This document shows positions 36,155-44,286 of a stretch of 64,000 bases of DNA, in pieces; positions within the stretch are counted from its first letter, which is position 1, and each line of letters begins with the position of its first letter. Location: NCBI GenBank assembly GCA_964636705.1, contig CAZWUJ010000013.1:34069-98068 (forward strand), given 5' to 3'. Both the position numbers and the translations under genes were made by a program. A model generated the notes under the pieces. That model had not been told where the DNA came from and searched no databases. It saw only the letters and a program-made list of their open reading frames with translations. This DNA is from VXRJ01 sp964636705. GTDB taxonomy: Bacteria > Acidobacteriota > Vicinamibacteria > Vicinamibacterales > UBA8438.

Positions 36155-36676
36155 ATGGCCCAGCCTGACGCAACCCGCCGTAACGACCCGGCGACCTTCC
36201 GGATCGACCCGGCGACGCCGGCCGACGTCCCGCTCATCCTCGCGCTCATCCGGGAGCTGGCCGAGTACGAAGCGCTTCTGGACGACGTCGTGGCGACCGA
36301 CCAAATGATCCACGACGCGCTCTTCGGCGACTCGCCGCACGCCGAGGCGGTGGTCGCCCGCGTCGGCGACGAACCCGTCGGCTTCGCCCTCTACTTCCAC
36401 ACCTTCTCGACCTTCCTCGCGCGCCCCGGCCTCTACCTGGAGGACCTCTACGTCCGGCCGGCGCACCGCGGAAACGGCTACGGCCGCCGGCTGCTCGTGC
36501 ACCTCGCCCGCATCGCGGTCGAGCGCGGCTGCGGCCGGTTCGAGTGGTCCGTTCTCGACTGGAACGAGCTGGCGCAGGGCACCTACCGGCGAGCCGGCGC
36601 GGTGCCGATGGATGAGTGGACCGTCTGGCGGCTGACCGGGGAGGCGTTGCGGAGGCTGGCCGACGAGGGGGATTGA
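36155..36676 (+). CDS. GNAT family N-acetyltransferase (copy A)
   Basis: The 173-residue protein is a GNAT acetyltransferase. It begins IDPATPADVPLILALIREL, has the LYLEDLYVRPAHRGNGYGRR motif A, which binds acetyl-CoA, and ends in the typical WNELAQGTYRRAGAVPMDEW region. The pattern resembles spermidine/diamine or thialysine acetyltransferase-like GNATs, but the substrate is unknown. The frame is intact. A truncated near-duplicate of this gene, together with its convergent DUF433 neighbour, lies at 43.2-43.85 kb, showing segmental duplication. Confidence 0.88.
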   Translation: MAQPDATRRNDPATFRIDPATPADVPLILALIRELAEYEALLDDVVATDQMIHDALFGDSPHAEAVVARVGDEPVGFALYFHTFSTFLARPGLYLEDLYVRPAHRGNGYGRRLLVHLARIAVERGCGRFEWSVLDWNELAQGTYRRAGAVPMDEWTVWRLTGEALRRLADEGD

Positions 36677-36756
36677 CGGCGTCGCGCGTTCACAATCAAG
36701 GCGGCTGCCAAGCTCAACCGGATCGTGCACGAAGTCGGGGCCCGCGCCAACCCTCG

Positions 36757-37189
36757 TCAAACAACGCGAACAAGTCAGCACGGAATCCCGGGCGCTGGCG
36801 AGAGCCGCAAGGGCCTGCGCCCTGGTCACTGACGGGAATTGGTCGAGGAACTCTTCAAGCGACTCGCCGCCCTCCAGGTAATCGAACAGCGTCCGGGCCG
36901 GCACCCGAGTACCACGAAATACTGGCGTGCCACCGGAAATCTCCGGGTCGCTGTGAACGATCGACTCCGAGACAGTCGGTACGTCGGCCAGCTCCCCGCC
37001 GGCGGCGAACGCAAGACAGGCGCGAATGTCCTCGCGTTCCAGGTCGGGGAAGTCCCGCAGAATGTCGCCCTCGGATATGCCGGACGCCAGGTAGTCGAGC
37101 ACGTCGGAGACCGTCATGCGCAAGCCGCGGATGCAGGGCTCATCGCCGCGCTTTCCGGGCTCAATCGTGATCCGGTCCAGGTGCGCCAT
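36757..37189 (-). CDS. Tandem DUF433 antitoxin-like protein, stop displaced
   Basis: From ATG 37189 the frame encodes two DUF433 modules. The first is MAHLDRITIEPGKRGDEPCI through EREDIRACLAFAAG. The second is IVHSDPEISGGTPVFRGTRV through EEFLDQFPSVTRAQALA. They are normally separate HTH antitoxins; here they appear fused. Compared with the duplicate at 43.7 kb, the 3' end lacks 2 nt at about 36760-36770, so the original TGA is out of frame and the frame reads on antisense through the GNAT gene. The end given is the displaced stop position. The overlapping start of a DUF5615-type PIN-like toxin is recognisable (FALFDEG) but not continued. It converges with GNAT copy A. Confidence 0.65.
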
Positions 37190-37198
37190 CGGCTCGGC

Positions 37199-37400
37199 CT
37201 ACGGATTCCCATGCTCGACTCTGGAGTCCAGATGCTTGACTTCGTGTTCCAGGACCGCCTTGACCTGCCTCTACGGTTGCGCCTTCCGCCAGGTTCGCGA
37301 ACAGGCTCGATACGGGCACCCGGCTGTCCTTGAATACCCACGCGCCGCTGAGCCTTCCCGGTACGCTCTCCACCGCAGGGCACGTTGTCCAATCCGCCAT
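37199..37400 (-). pseudogene. DUF433 antitoxin with internal deletion
   Basis: The N-terminus MADWTTCPAVESVPGRLSGA continues through WVFKDSRVPVSSLFANL-EGATVE, a DUF433 start. The expected C-terminus VKAVLEHEVKHLDSRVEHGN is present in another frame and ends at TAG 37199-37201. The roughly 13-residue helix that normally joins them (typically with WFPGVTREQ) is missing, and the frame is lost at about 37275. This is a deletion-plus-frameshift pseudogene 10 bp upstream of the tandem DUF433 gene. The roughly 235 bp between this gene and the AlbA_2 gene holds nothing I recognise. Confidence 0.65.
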
Positions 37401-37637
37401 GTCGTTACCTCTCGAACCGGAAGCCGGTCATGCACATGCTCGCCCGCCATCGAACGATACGCGAAATAGCAGGCAGCCCGGCACTCTGGTCCAGTGAACG
37501 CCCAGGCCGCACTGATCCTGCCGAGGTTTCGTTGCGATCCGGAACTGCGTCACTCAGGGTCGATGGTCGTCGCGGTAGGCTCCTTCCCCGCTGTTTGCTC
37601 TGCTGTGCCGTCCTGAGACGCGACGCGGCGCGGCTCA

Positions 37638-38900
37638 TCATTCCCCGGCCGCGTAGATCGTGAGCATGAGTTCTGCTTCGTCGACAAGGCGATATTCCGG
37701 CGTTCTCCCGGACAGTTGTTCACTGTTCTCCAGGATCAGGCGCACGCCCTCGCCGCGCCGGTCCGTGAGGGCGCGGCGGTCGGTGCCGAGCCAGGGAACC
37801 TCGGCCGGCACCGCGCACCTTGCCAGCAGGCTCATGACAACGTCGTTGCGGGTGGACTGCAAGTAGGCGAGATTCTCGACCGTCATTCCGTTCGGGATCG
37901 CACCGGGAGAGTGGAGCTCCAGCCGATTCTCGAACAACTGCAATCTGACTTTGGCCCCGTGAATCGCGTAGTCTCGATGGGCGACAGCATTGACGACGGC
38001 TTCGAACACAGCCGTCATGTCGAAACACGGGATGTCCCTGCGCCCGAGGTCCTTGACCGCCGCCACCTTCATGTTTCTCGTGACGAAACGGCACGCACCC
38101 TCAATCTGAGCATCCAGCGGCCCGGTGATGTCGGCGGCATCAAGCTGGTAGGGCGCCCCCGTTGCGTCCGGCCGAATCGCATCACCCCGGTAGGCGACGG
38201 CCTGCACGTAGGCGTTCGGCAGCCAGCGGCGCGGGTCGCGCGTCCCGATGAGCACGCCAGCTACGGTGGGTCGCGCCATGCCGTCGTCATCCCGGCGCGC
38301 CAAGCCAAGCTTTGCCAGAAACGTCTCCCGATCCTCATCGGAGCGGGGCCCCCTAAAGCGCTCCCAGAGATCCGCGTCCAAGTCGTCGATCCGGGCGTTG
38401 GACACGATCTGCTCATCAAAGCGGATGAGCCGCGTCTGGCTACGCTGCTGGAATAGCCGCGCCAGATACTCGGGAGACATGACGCGTCGTGCGCTGCCGA
38501 CGCGGTACAGGTAGCCTCCGGGGCTCCGGTGCACGAAGAGACTGCGTGGCACGTCGATCCTGATGACCGGCACGTCTTCGCCCGTGGTCGTGGGAAGTTC
38601 CAGTCGCTCGATAGCGGCGGTGAGGGGTGGTTCCACCGAGTCGTGACACAACTCGTGGACGAAGCGCTCGACCGTGTCGAGGCAGTGGAGGGGAATCCCC
38701 AGCACCTCACGCGTGCGGTCTTCGATGCCCAGAATCAGGACGCCCCCACGACTGTTGGCGAAGGCAGCCAGCTCGTCGGCCAGTGACTCCCGCCGCGGTT
38801 CGGAGACGCGATCGCCTGTGAAGCGAACCTCCTTGCATTCGAGGAACGAGTCCTCACCCAATCGGATCTTGTCGAGCAGCTCCTTCCGACTGTCAAACAC
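37638..38900 (-). CDS. AlbA_2/Schlafen-like putative DNA-binding ATPase
   Basis: The 420-residue protein has an N-terminal AlbA_2 (Schlafen-like) domain: GEDSFLECKEVRF, SLADELAAFANSRGGVLILG and an FVHRSPGGYLYRVGS segment. A C-terminal HATPase_c_4-type region has AVFEAVVNAVAHRDYA and GEGVRLILENSEQLSG. Proteins of this COG2865 class bind nucleic acid and are frequent in defence islands; biochemical function is unsettled. The GTG at 38900 (VFDSRKELLDKIRLGED) is chosen because it overlaps the stop of the upstream TrlF gene by 8 bp. The longer frame to 38954 would overlap by 62 bp. The overlap indicates translational coupling and a joint function with TrlF. Confidence 0.82.
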   Translation of the reverse strand: MFDSRKELLDKIRLGEDSFLECKEVRFTGDRVSEPRRESLADELAAFANSRGGVLILGIEDRTREVLGIPLHCLDTVERFVHELCHDSVEPPLTAAIERLELPTTTGEDVPVIRIDVPRSLFVHRSPGGYLYRVGSARRVMSPEYLARLFQQRSQTRLIRFDEQIVSNARIDDLDADLWERFRGPRSDEDRETFLAKLGLARRDDDGMARPTVAGVLIGTRDPRRWLPNAYVQAVAYRGDAIRPDATGAPYQLDAADITGPLDAQIEGACRFVTRNMKVAAVKDLGRRDIPCFDMTAVFEAVVNAVAHRDYAIHGAKVRLQLFENRLELHSPGAIPNGMTVENLAYLQSTRNDVVMSLLARCAVPAEVPWLGTDRRALTDRRGEGVRLILENSEQLSGRTPEYRLVDEAELMLTIYAAGE

Positions 38901-41748
38901 CAGCCGGCTCCCGTCCCAACCGGCGGTACCGGCGTCCGAACGCCTCGCGGCCACCCTCCATCACCCGGCAGATCTCTTCCCGCATCGCTGCGTCCTGCAG
39001 GGATCCCTTCTGGATGACCCGGCACTGCCCGTGAACAAAGTCCAGAGCGTGCAACATCTCGGCGTCGCCGTTCACCACGATGTTGGGGTTGTGCGTCACG
39101 ACGATGATTTGCCGTCGGACCTTGTTCTCCCGGATCTGCCGCACGATCAGGTCATAGATCAGGTGGTTGTCCAGATCGTCCTCAGGCTGATCCAGCACGA
39201 GCGGCTCGCTGCCATGTGCGAGGAGGAAGGCCAGCATCGCGGCTGAACGCTGGCCGGCCGATGCCTGGGTGATGGGGCGAAAGTCCTGCCCATCACCCGC
39301 CCGGCTGTATTCAACGCTCAGGCCGTCCTCGGGGAACCAGGTCAGGAGGTTGTCGAGCAACTCCGGCTTTCGCTCTGACTCCCGCGCGAGATGGTTGTTG
39401 AAGTGGCCGCCGAAGTCGCCGTTGCCTTTGCACGCGCGCGTCAGCCGGTCCTTGAGCGTCGCGATGCGCTGCCCGAGCTCCGTCGCGCGTTGCGAGGGAT
39501 CGTCGGGCAGCTTCTTGAGGAGATCCGCCACGATGCCGCCCGTCGGTCGGTCGTTCTCCATGACGAGGATGTCGCCCGTGAACCGATCGTCCAGGACATC
39601 GAGGGCCTCACGCAGCGAACGTTCGATAGCGCGTGGATCGTTGCCGTACATCACGCTGCGGATTCGCACGAAGTCGTTCTGAGACAGTGTCTGCTCCAGG
39701 AACTCATCCCGGGCGCGACTCACTTCGCGGCGCGCTGCCTCGACTCTCCCCCACTGCAGACGCATCCGGTCCATCAGTTGGTTGCGTTCTTCGCCCATTG
39801 ACTCCAGGCGCTTCGTCTCGCTGTCGAGGAGCTGTCGTTCCTGCGCCAGACGACCATACTCACTCGGGTCAGCAACACCTTCCGCACGCAGCGCATCCAC
39901 GAGGTTGTTGTAGGCATCGCTCGCTTGCTGCGCAGCCACTTGCCATGCGCTCTCGTTCAAATCCCTGCGTCGTGCCGCTACAGTCTCGCGCAGCTCTTGC
40001 GCACTGCGCCGCATATTCTCGGTGGTGTTGCGCACCGCGGTCGCGAGGCCTTCCACGATCTCGAGCACGCGCCGCTCTTCGTCCACGCTCGTATCGAGCA
40101 GATCGTCGGGCAGGTCCTCAGGCTGCAGCCCTGCGGCAGTTGCTTCGACGCGATCGGCGATAGCGGTCGCCCCACCAAGCTGACGCTCGACCTCCGCGTG
40201 CTGACGCCGACGGCGACCGTAGGTCGTCAGGACAGTGGAATGCCCGGCCTCCTCGAAACGCTTCAACTTGCGTTCGACGTCCTGCTGACGGACAGCGACG
40301 TTGTTTCGCTGGCCCAGCATTCCTTCTAGTTCGCGGATCTTGGCCCGCGATGCGAGAAAAGCGTCTCGCGCCGCGTTCAGGTTCTCTCGGTGCGCGTCCA
40401 CGCCCGCCGCCTGGTCGATCAAGTGCATCAACGCCTGCTGGTTCTCCCCCGAGAGCGCGGCGATCTGCCCCTGGCTGAACAGCCGGAGCGGGAACCGATC
40501 CGGTGTGACGCCCTGAACGGACGAGGGCTTCCAGCCGTCCTCCTGCTGCTCTTCTACCATCACGTCGTTCCCGCCGCCGCTCCATTCGATGCGGTGTCGC
40601 ACGCCGTCTCGCATCACGGTCCATCGGATCTTCGTCGCTGTCTCCAATCCTCCTCTGTCCATACGGTGTGTTGGCACGCGATTGAACCGCTCAAAGGTCC
40701 GGCGAGGTTCACTGGCTTCGTCCAGATTCATCAACTCCGGCTCCCGTCGTGCGACGAGCCGTAGTGTATGAAGGACCGTGGACTTGCCTGTACCGCGCCC
40801 GCCCACCAACGCATTGAGCCACGGGGTGAATGCGAACGTAGCCGGATTGCCGTGACCCATGTACCGCGCGCCTTCGATTTCGATCATTTCAACGAAATGC
40901 TCCGGCAGAACCCACGGGGCGAATGGCTGTGACTCGTCGCTACGTCGAATCGAAAAGCCGTCGCCGTCCAGCAGTGCGAGCCGAAGCCCTCCCAACGACG
41001 GCGCCGCCATCTTCACCCACGTGTAGTGCGATCCGGGAAAGCAAGTCCCGTCAACGCCGGTAGGGTGGTGCGAGTCTGACCCCAGCACCTCCGCCCAGGC
41101 GAGCTTCCGCTGACGATACAGATCTGGCTTCGCGGACCCGCGATCGAGGACCTCCATGGCGAACAGCCCCGGTGTGTCGAGCAATGGCATGAGCACGTTT
41201 CCCTGAAGTTTCCACGCACCCGAGGGTCGGTCGACGTGCGCGAGAATCGGTATGCCCCCCGCCTTGGTAATCGCCTCGGTGACGCCTCGCGGGTCGGCCT
41301 CGGCCACCGTGTCGCACGCGCCCCGTGTTCCCCGATATCCGACGTCACCGAGCAACGTCGCTATATCGGCAGAAGTCCTGTCCATGTCCAGTATCGCCAG
41401 CACGTGAGTCCCGGTGCTCGCCGTGATCTCCACTCCAGGAAATAGACGCAACGGTCGGAAATCCGGGTGATTCTTGGTCTCCAGTTCGCGGAGTGCATTC
41501 TTGAGCCTGTCGATCCAGTCTCCGGAGTTGTGGTCCGTGACCGCCACGCAATCGATGCCCGCCCGCATGAAGGCGAGCAACCATTCCTCCGGCGAGATCT
41601 TGCGAACTGCGGTTTGTCCCGCACCCTTGCCGTAGTCGCTGGACGCGGGCGTGTGGGCGTGGAGATCGAACTTCCACCATCGGGCCCCTGGGTAGCACCA
41701 GTTCCGACCGCGATCGGCTTGCGAAGACGGGCTGGAGTTCCCAGTCAT
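38893..41748 (-). CDS. TrlF-like PHP-domain / SMC-type ATPase
   Basis: The 951-residue protein starts with a PHP phosphoesterase domain (about 25-280) showing metal-ligand motifs: FDLHAHTPASSDYG, VTDHNSGDW, PGVEITAS, ILAHVDRPSG and LGSDSHHPTG. An SMC/RecN-type ATPase follows: Walker A in LVGGRGTGKSTVL, long coiled coils (about 450-720), signature ASAGQRSAAMLAFLL, Walker B VLDQPEDDLDN and H-loop VVTHNPNIVV. The PHP domain could hydrolyse a nucleotide or nucleic acid under control of the DNA-dependent ATPase. Such proteins are annotated as TrlF-family ATPases. The start at 41748 overlaps the stop of a 19-codon leader frame (ATGA). The downstream AlbA_2 gene overlaps its stop. The operon looks intact amid pseudogenes. 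Confidence 0.87.
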   Translation of the reverse strand: MTGNSSPSSQADRGRNWCYPGARWWKFDLHAHTPASSDYGKGAGQTAVRKISPEEWLLAFMRAGIDCVAVTDHNSGDWIDRLKNALRELETKNHPDFRPLRLFPGVEITASTGTHVLAILDMDRTSADIATLLGDVGYRGTRGACDTVAEADPRGVTEAITKAGGIPILAHVDRPSGAWKLQGNVLMPLLDTPGLFAMEVLDRGSAKPDLYRQRKLAWAEVLGSDSHHPTGVDGTCFPGSHYTWVKMAAPSLGGLRLALLDGDGFSIRRSDESQPFAPWVLPEHFVEMIEIEGARYMGHGNPATFAFTPWLNALVGGRGTGKSTVLHTLRLVARREPELMNLDEASEPRRTFERFNRVPTHRMDRGGLETATKIRWTVMRDGVRHRIEWSGGGNDVMVEEQQEDGWKPSSVQGVTPDRFPLRLFSQGQIAALSGENQQALMHLIDQAAGVDAHRENLNAARDAFLASRAKIRELEGMLGQRNNVAVRQQDVERKLKRFEEAGHSTVLTTYGRRRRQHAEVERQLGGATAIADRVEATAAGLQPEDLPDDLLDTSVDEERRVLEIVEGLATAVRNTTENMRRSAQELRETVAARRRDLNESAWQVAAQQASDAYNNLVDALRAEGVADPSEYGRLAQERQLLDSETKRLESMGEERNQLMDRMRLQWGRVEAARREVSRARDEFLEQTLSQNDFVRIRSVMYGNDPRAIERSLREALDVLDDRFTGDILVMENDRPTGGIVADLLKKLPDDPSQRATELGQRIATLKDRLTRACKGNGDFGGHFNNHLARESERKPELLDNLLTWFPEDGLSVEYSRAGDGQDFRPITQASAGQRSAAMLAFLLAHGSEPLVLDQPEDDLDNHLIYDLIVRQIRENKVRRQIIVVTHNPNIVVNGDAEMLHALDFVHGQCRVIQKGSLQDAAMREEICRVMEGGREAFGRRYRRLGREPAGV

Positions 41749-41804
41749 CCGCTCCCCAAGCTCTCGCGGCCCGCGCCCGCAACAAGCTCTCCGCGCATCG
41801 CCAT
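41745..41804 (-). CDS. 19-codon leader ORF coupled to the TrlF gene
   Basis: A frame ATG-GCG-ATG-CGC starts at 41804 and ends with TGA overlapping the TrlF ATG (ATGA). Its first four codons and the 22 bp upstream match the start region of the small gene at 48722-48949, so it is the stub of a recombined copy rather than an evolved leader. It could nevertheless deliver ribosomes to the TrlF start. Expression is inferred only. Confidence 0.4.
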   Translation of the reverse strand: MAMRGELVAGAGRESLGSG

Positions 41805-41825
41805 GTCACAACGATAGCCGATGCC
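41794..41825. repeat. 32-bp flank repeat shared with 48939-48970
   Basis: The + strand 41794-41825 and 48939-48970 are identical except one base (C or A after TGTCACAA); the shared core includes CGCATCGCCATGTCACAA and GATAGCCGATGCC. Each copy lies immediately upstream, in the transcribed sense, of a defence operon: TrlF/AlbA_2 and ParB/methyltransferase. It contains the start codon of a small gene in both places. Confidence 0.75.
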
Positions 41826-41826
41826 G

Positions 41827-42102
41827 TTATCTTGAGCGCCTTGCAAGGGATCGTTCGCGCTGAGTAGGCGTGAATCGCAACAGTGCACTCCGCCTCATGC
41901 AAACGACGACCTTCTCGTCTCGATAGTCATCACCGGCTGCGGCCAGAGCATCCCGTCGATTGAACTCGAGCGCCTCAGCAAGAGCATCGGCAAGGCTCTG
42001 CCGCAATTCCTCGTGGGTGCGTTCCTGGCAGTTGACGCTCGGCTCTTCGTTGACGCACGTCTCCTCGGTCTGTCCCTCCACGTGCAGCAGCAACCGGCTC
42101 AC
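41827..42102 (-). pseudogene. DUF4276-type protein, internally deleted
   Basis: The GTG-started frame begins VSRLLLHVEGQTEETCVNE, the first TOPRIM-like strand of DUF4276 proteins, and then jumps to a C-terminal-like helix (ALAEALEFNRRDALAAAG). The family is normally over 200 residues, so the middle is missing. The start overlaps the stop of the upstream AAA remnant as GTGA, preserving the coupling of the original ATPase-DUF4276 pair. The last 30 residues (after VVVCMRRSA) look unrelated. Probably inactive. Confidence 0.55.
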
Positions 42103-42580
42103 GGCACGGGCCCGTTCTCGTGATCTTCACGCATTGACCGTCCGCCGAACTGGTTCTTCTCCCACAGTTGACCGAGGCTGTAGTCCTCCAGCCACGTCTC
42201 CAGCGCGGCGCCGTCAAGCCGGGTGAATTGTGTCTGCCCTCCCGCACGTTTAGCCACGAGGACGTCCTCCGGTCGGAAGTGATCCAGTAGCAGCGGCGAC
42301 TGGGTCGCCTACACGACCTGGGTCCTGAACCGAAGCGAACCATCGGAAAGGGACGATGCAGCGAAGTAAGCGTCCGACGTTTGATGTTTCCATTCGAGAC
42401 GAATCGTGTCTTCGTTGAGGGCCAGCGGCTCCAGGCGGAAATCATCGAAGAAGGGCGCAACAAGCTGGACGGTCCGCCGGATCAGAGCGTAGCAATCGGC
42501 GTGCTTTAGGGACAGGGATTGGCGTCAGAGGCAAGCGCTCGATGCACTTGATGCTCCTGAATCCTTCTACGGTGATGCAG
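42099..42580 (-). pseudogene. AAA/OLD-like ATPase remnant lacking its catalytic core
   Basis: The N-terminal strand CITVEGFRSIKCIERLPLTP (about 42520-42580) is typical of RecF/OLD-like AAA ATPases, but the following Walker A is absent. In another frame a C-terminal part reads FRLEPLALNEDTIRLEWK, then SSLSDGSLRF, directly followed by RTQVV, a TAG, and ATQSPLLLDHFRPEDVLVAK. The Walker B/D-loop region normally between SDGTLRF and TQSPLLLD is deleted. Two deletions, a frame change and an in-frame stop make it a pseudogene. It was the first gene of the ATPase/DUF4276 pair. Confidence 0.65.
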
Positions 42581-42768
42581 TCGGCACCGTCGCTGCGGAC
42601 CTCCCCGGTGGTCGGGTAAGAGCGGTTGCGCCGTTCGTAGGCGACCTGGACGGGGCTCTGCGCGGACCGGTCCATCACCGACCGGAGCTCGGCCGTCGGG
42701 GTGTTCTTGCGCGACGCCTCCTCGTGCTTCAGAGTCGCGACGATCTTGTGGGACGGCCTCTTGGGCAT
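42581..42768 (-). pseudogene. Chimeric type III mod fragment (5' end joined to a distal piece)
   Basis: The frame starts MPKRPSHKIVATLKHEEASR and continues through SVMDRSAQSPVQVAYERRNR, closely matching the first 50 residues of the intact Mod at 62.69 kb (MAKRQRKKTVATLSHKEASR). It then jumps to SYPTTGEVRSDGAD, which matches an internal Mod stretch (HPTTGEVRSDGAE) that lies hundreds of residues later in the intact gene (near 60.1 kb). Roughly 2.4 kb of mod is missing. The chimera runs directly into the AAA remnant. Confidence 0.7.
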
Positions 42769-42788
42769 GCGGGCAGGACCACGGACGC

Positions 42789-43004
42789 TCAGACGGCCCT
42801 ATAGGAGCGTACGGGCAAGGCGCGGGTTTCGACCGTGGCCAGATCGTGCTTCGCGGCGGCGCCGTCGATATCGAACCCCACGACGTTTCCCTCGGCGTCG
42901 AGATCGACGTTGATCCCGGCGGACACTTCACGTGTTTCCACGCCAGGGCCGGCCTTGAGCTCGAAGTACAGACTGTCGGTTTCGGGGTAGTAGTGAAGCT
43001 TCAT
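42789..43004 (-). CDS. DUF2283 domain protein
   Basis: A 71-residue protein beginning MKLHYYPETDSLYFELK with the diagnostic DLDAEGNVVGFDIDGAA segment of DUF2283. These small proteins are commonly the antitoxin-like partner of DUF4258 toxins; function is not established. Upstream on the same strand is a fragment ending RTLDDFETIHNACFDRGF before a stop overlapping the DUF2283 start, possibly the tail of a lost partner. The gene itself looks intact. Confidence 0.72.
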   Translation of the reverse strand: MKLHYYPETDSLYFELKAGPGVETREVSAGINVDLDAEGNVVGFDIDGAAAKHDLATVETRALPVRSYRAV

Positions 43005-43200
43005 GACGCATCCCTTCGAAAGCCACGGTCGAAGCACGCATTGTGGATTGTCTCAAAGTCGTCCAGGGTCCGACTGATGGCCGCGCCTGTGCTTCAGAAG
43101 CCCCGCCGTCTCCGGCGTCACCTTCCAGGAGTTCGGATCCGGAAGCTCGCGCCACCGATCCACGCGCGGCCTGCGTGGCCTCGTCGAAGACCAAGCCGCG

Positions 43201-43659
43201 CCCGCCGACGTCCCGCTCATCCTCGCGCTCATCCGGGAGCTGGCCGAGTACGAGAAGCTCCTGGACGCGGTCGTAGCGACAGAGGAACTGATCCATGTCG
43301 CGCTCTTCAGCGACACGCCGCACGCCGAGGCGGTAGTCGCCCGCGTCGGCGACGAATCGGTCGGTTTCGCCCTCTACTTCCGCACCTTCTCGACCTTCCT
43401 CGCGCGCCCCGGCCTGTACCTGGAACACCTCTGCGGCCGCCCGGCGCACCGCGGCAACGGCTACGGCCGGCGGCTGCTCGTGCACCTTGCCCGCATCGCC
43501 GTCGACAGCGGCTGCGGCCGGTTCGAGTGGTCCGTCCTTGACTGGAACGAGCTGGCGCAGGCTACCTACCGGCGGGCTGGCGCGGTGCCGATGGAGGAGT
43601 GGACTGTCTGGCGGCTTACCGGGGAGCCGTTGCGGAAACTGGCCGACGAGGCGGATTGA
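43201..43659 (+). pseudogene. GNAT acetyltransferase, 5'-truncated duplicate (copy B)
   Basis: Frame 1 reads PADVPLILALIRELAEYEKL to the end WRLTGEPLRKLADEAD and TGA, about 85-90 percent identical by eye to copy A at 36.2 kb. The first about 25 codons, including the start and first beta strand, are replaced by unrelated sequence (VEDQAA upstream). Motif A also carries a substitution, LEHLCGRPAHRGNGYGRR instead of LEDLYVRPAHRGNGYGRR. No suitable start is seen, so it is a truncated duplicate. Confidence 0.7.
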
Positions 43660-43662
43660 GGG

Positions 43663-43850
43663 CGAGCCTGGTGGCAGACTCTCGTCAAGCAGAGCGCGCA
43701 CGAGTCAGGACGGAGTCCCGGGCGCTGGCGAGAACCGCAAGGGCCTGCGCCCTGGTCACCGACGGGAATTGGTCGAGGAACTCTTCGAGCGACTCGCCGC
43801 CCTCCAGGTAATCGAACAGCGTCCGGGCCGGCACCGGCTCGCTCTCAACG
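43663..43850 (-). pseudogene. DUF433 fragment with overlapping DUF5615 toxin start
   Basis: The antisense frame encodes VPARTLFDYLEGGESLEEFL and QFPSVTRAQALAVLASARDS, ending at TGA 43685-43687: the second half of the DUF433 module duplicated from 36.8-36.9 kb. Its N-terminal half is missing. A GTG at 43701 within its end opens VRALLDESLPPGS, the typical start of DUF5615 PIN-like toxins, but after 13 residues it becomes antisense GNAT sequence. The pair is therefore a decayed antitoxin-toxin operon convergent with GNAT copy B. Confidence 0.65.
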
Positions 43851-43852
43851 TG

Positions 43853-44286
43853 GCCAGCCTCTCTCGGATGTCCCGAGCCACTTCATCGACTTCGCGCGCC
43901 ACTCGGGGCTCGCGTCCAAGCTCGCGCTCCAGAGCCGTAGTCAGGGGCAACAGGAGATCGGCGGCCGGCGACGCCTGAATTGGAACGCAACTCCGGAAGC
44001 GCAAGGACGGCCTCGACGTCGCGCTCGCACGCTGACTGATCACCGAGACCGATGAGCGCTTTGGCCCGAATCAGGTGGCCCCGCAGTCGCTGTGCCGGCG
44101 ATCCTCTGTCCCGTCGTTCGACCAACAGTCCGGCCGTTTCGGCGGCCTTCTCGTACTGCCGGTTCTCGATCTCAATCTCTGCTCGCCTCAGCAGCGCGTC
44201 CTTGACCTTCACACCGAGCGCTGGCGACGCGCTCTCTCCGAAGCGGCGGACCACCTCGTCGTAGGCCCTCAGCGCCTTCTTCCTGC
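43853..44286 (-). pseudogene. TPR-like protein, C-terminal fragment
   Basis: In two frames joined near 43975, the DNA encodes helical repeats: KKALRAYDEVVRRFGESASP, ALLRRAEIEIENRQYEKAAE and AKALIGLGDQSACERDVEAV, then, after a frameshift, AADLLLPLTTALERELGREP. The AYDEVVRRFGES repeat is of tetratricopeptide type as found in large signalling or NTPase-TPR proteins. The 5' end is fused directly to a truncated HicB gene at about 44285 and the 3' end abuts the DUF433 fragment. No function can be assigned. Confidence 0.5.

Noticed and set aside
34730..37189. An 819-codon minus-strand frame starting at the tandem DUF433 gene
   Set aside because: Only the first about 145 codons make sense; the rest is antisense to GNAT and the PLP enzyme and results from a 2-nt deletion displacing the stop.
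42928..43701. 257-codon minus-strand frame beginning MRALLDESLP
   Set aside because: Only the first 13 codons match DUF5615; the remainder is antisense to GNAT copy B.
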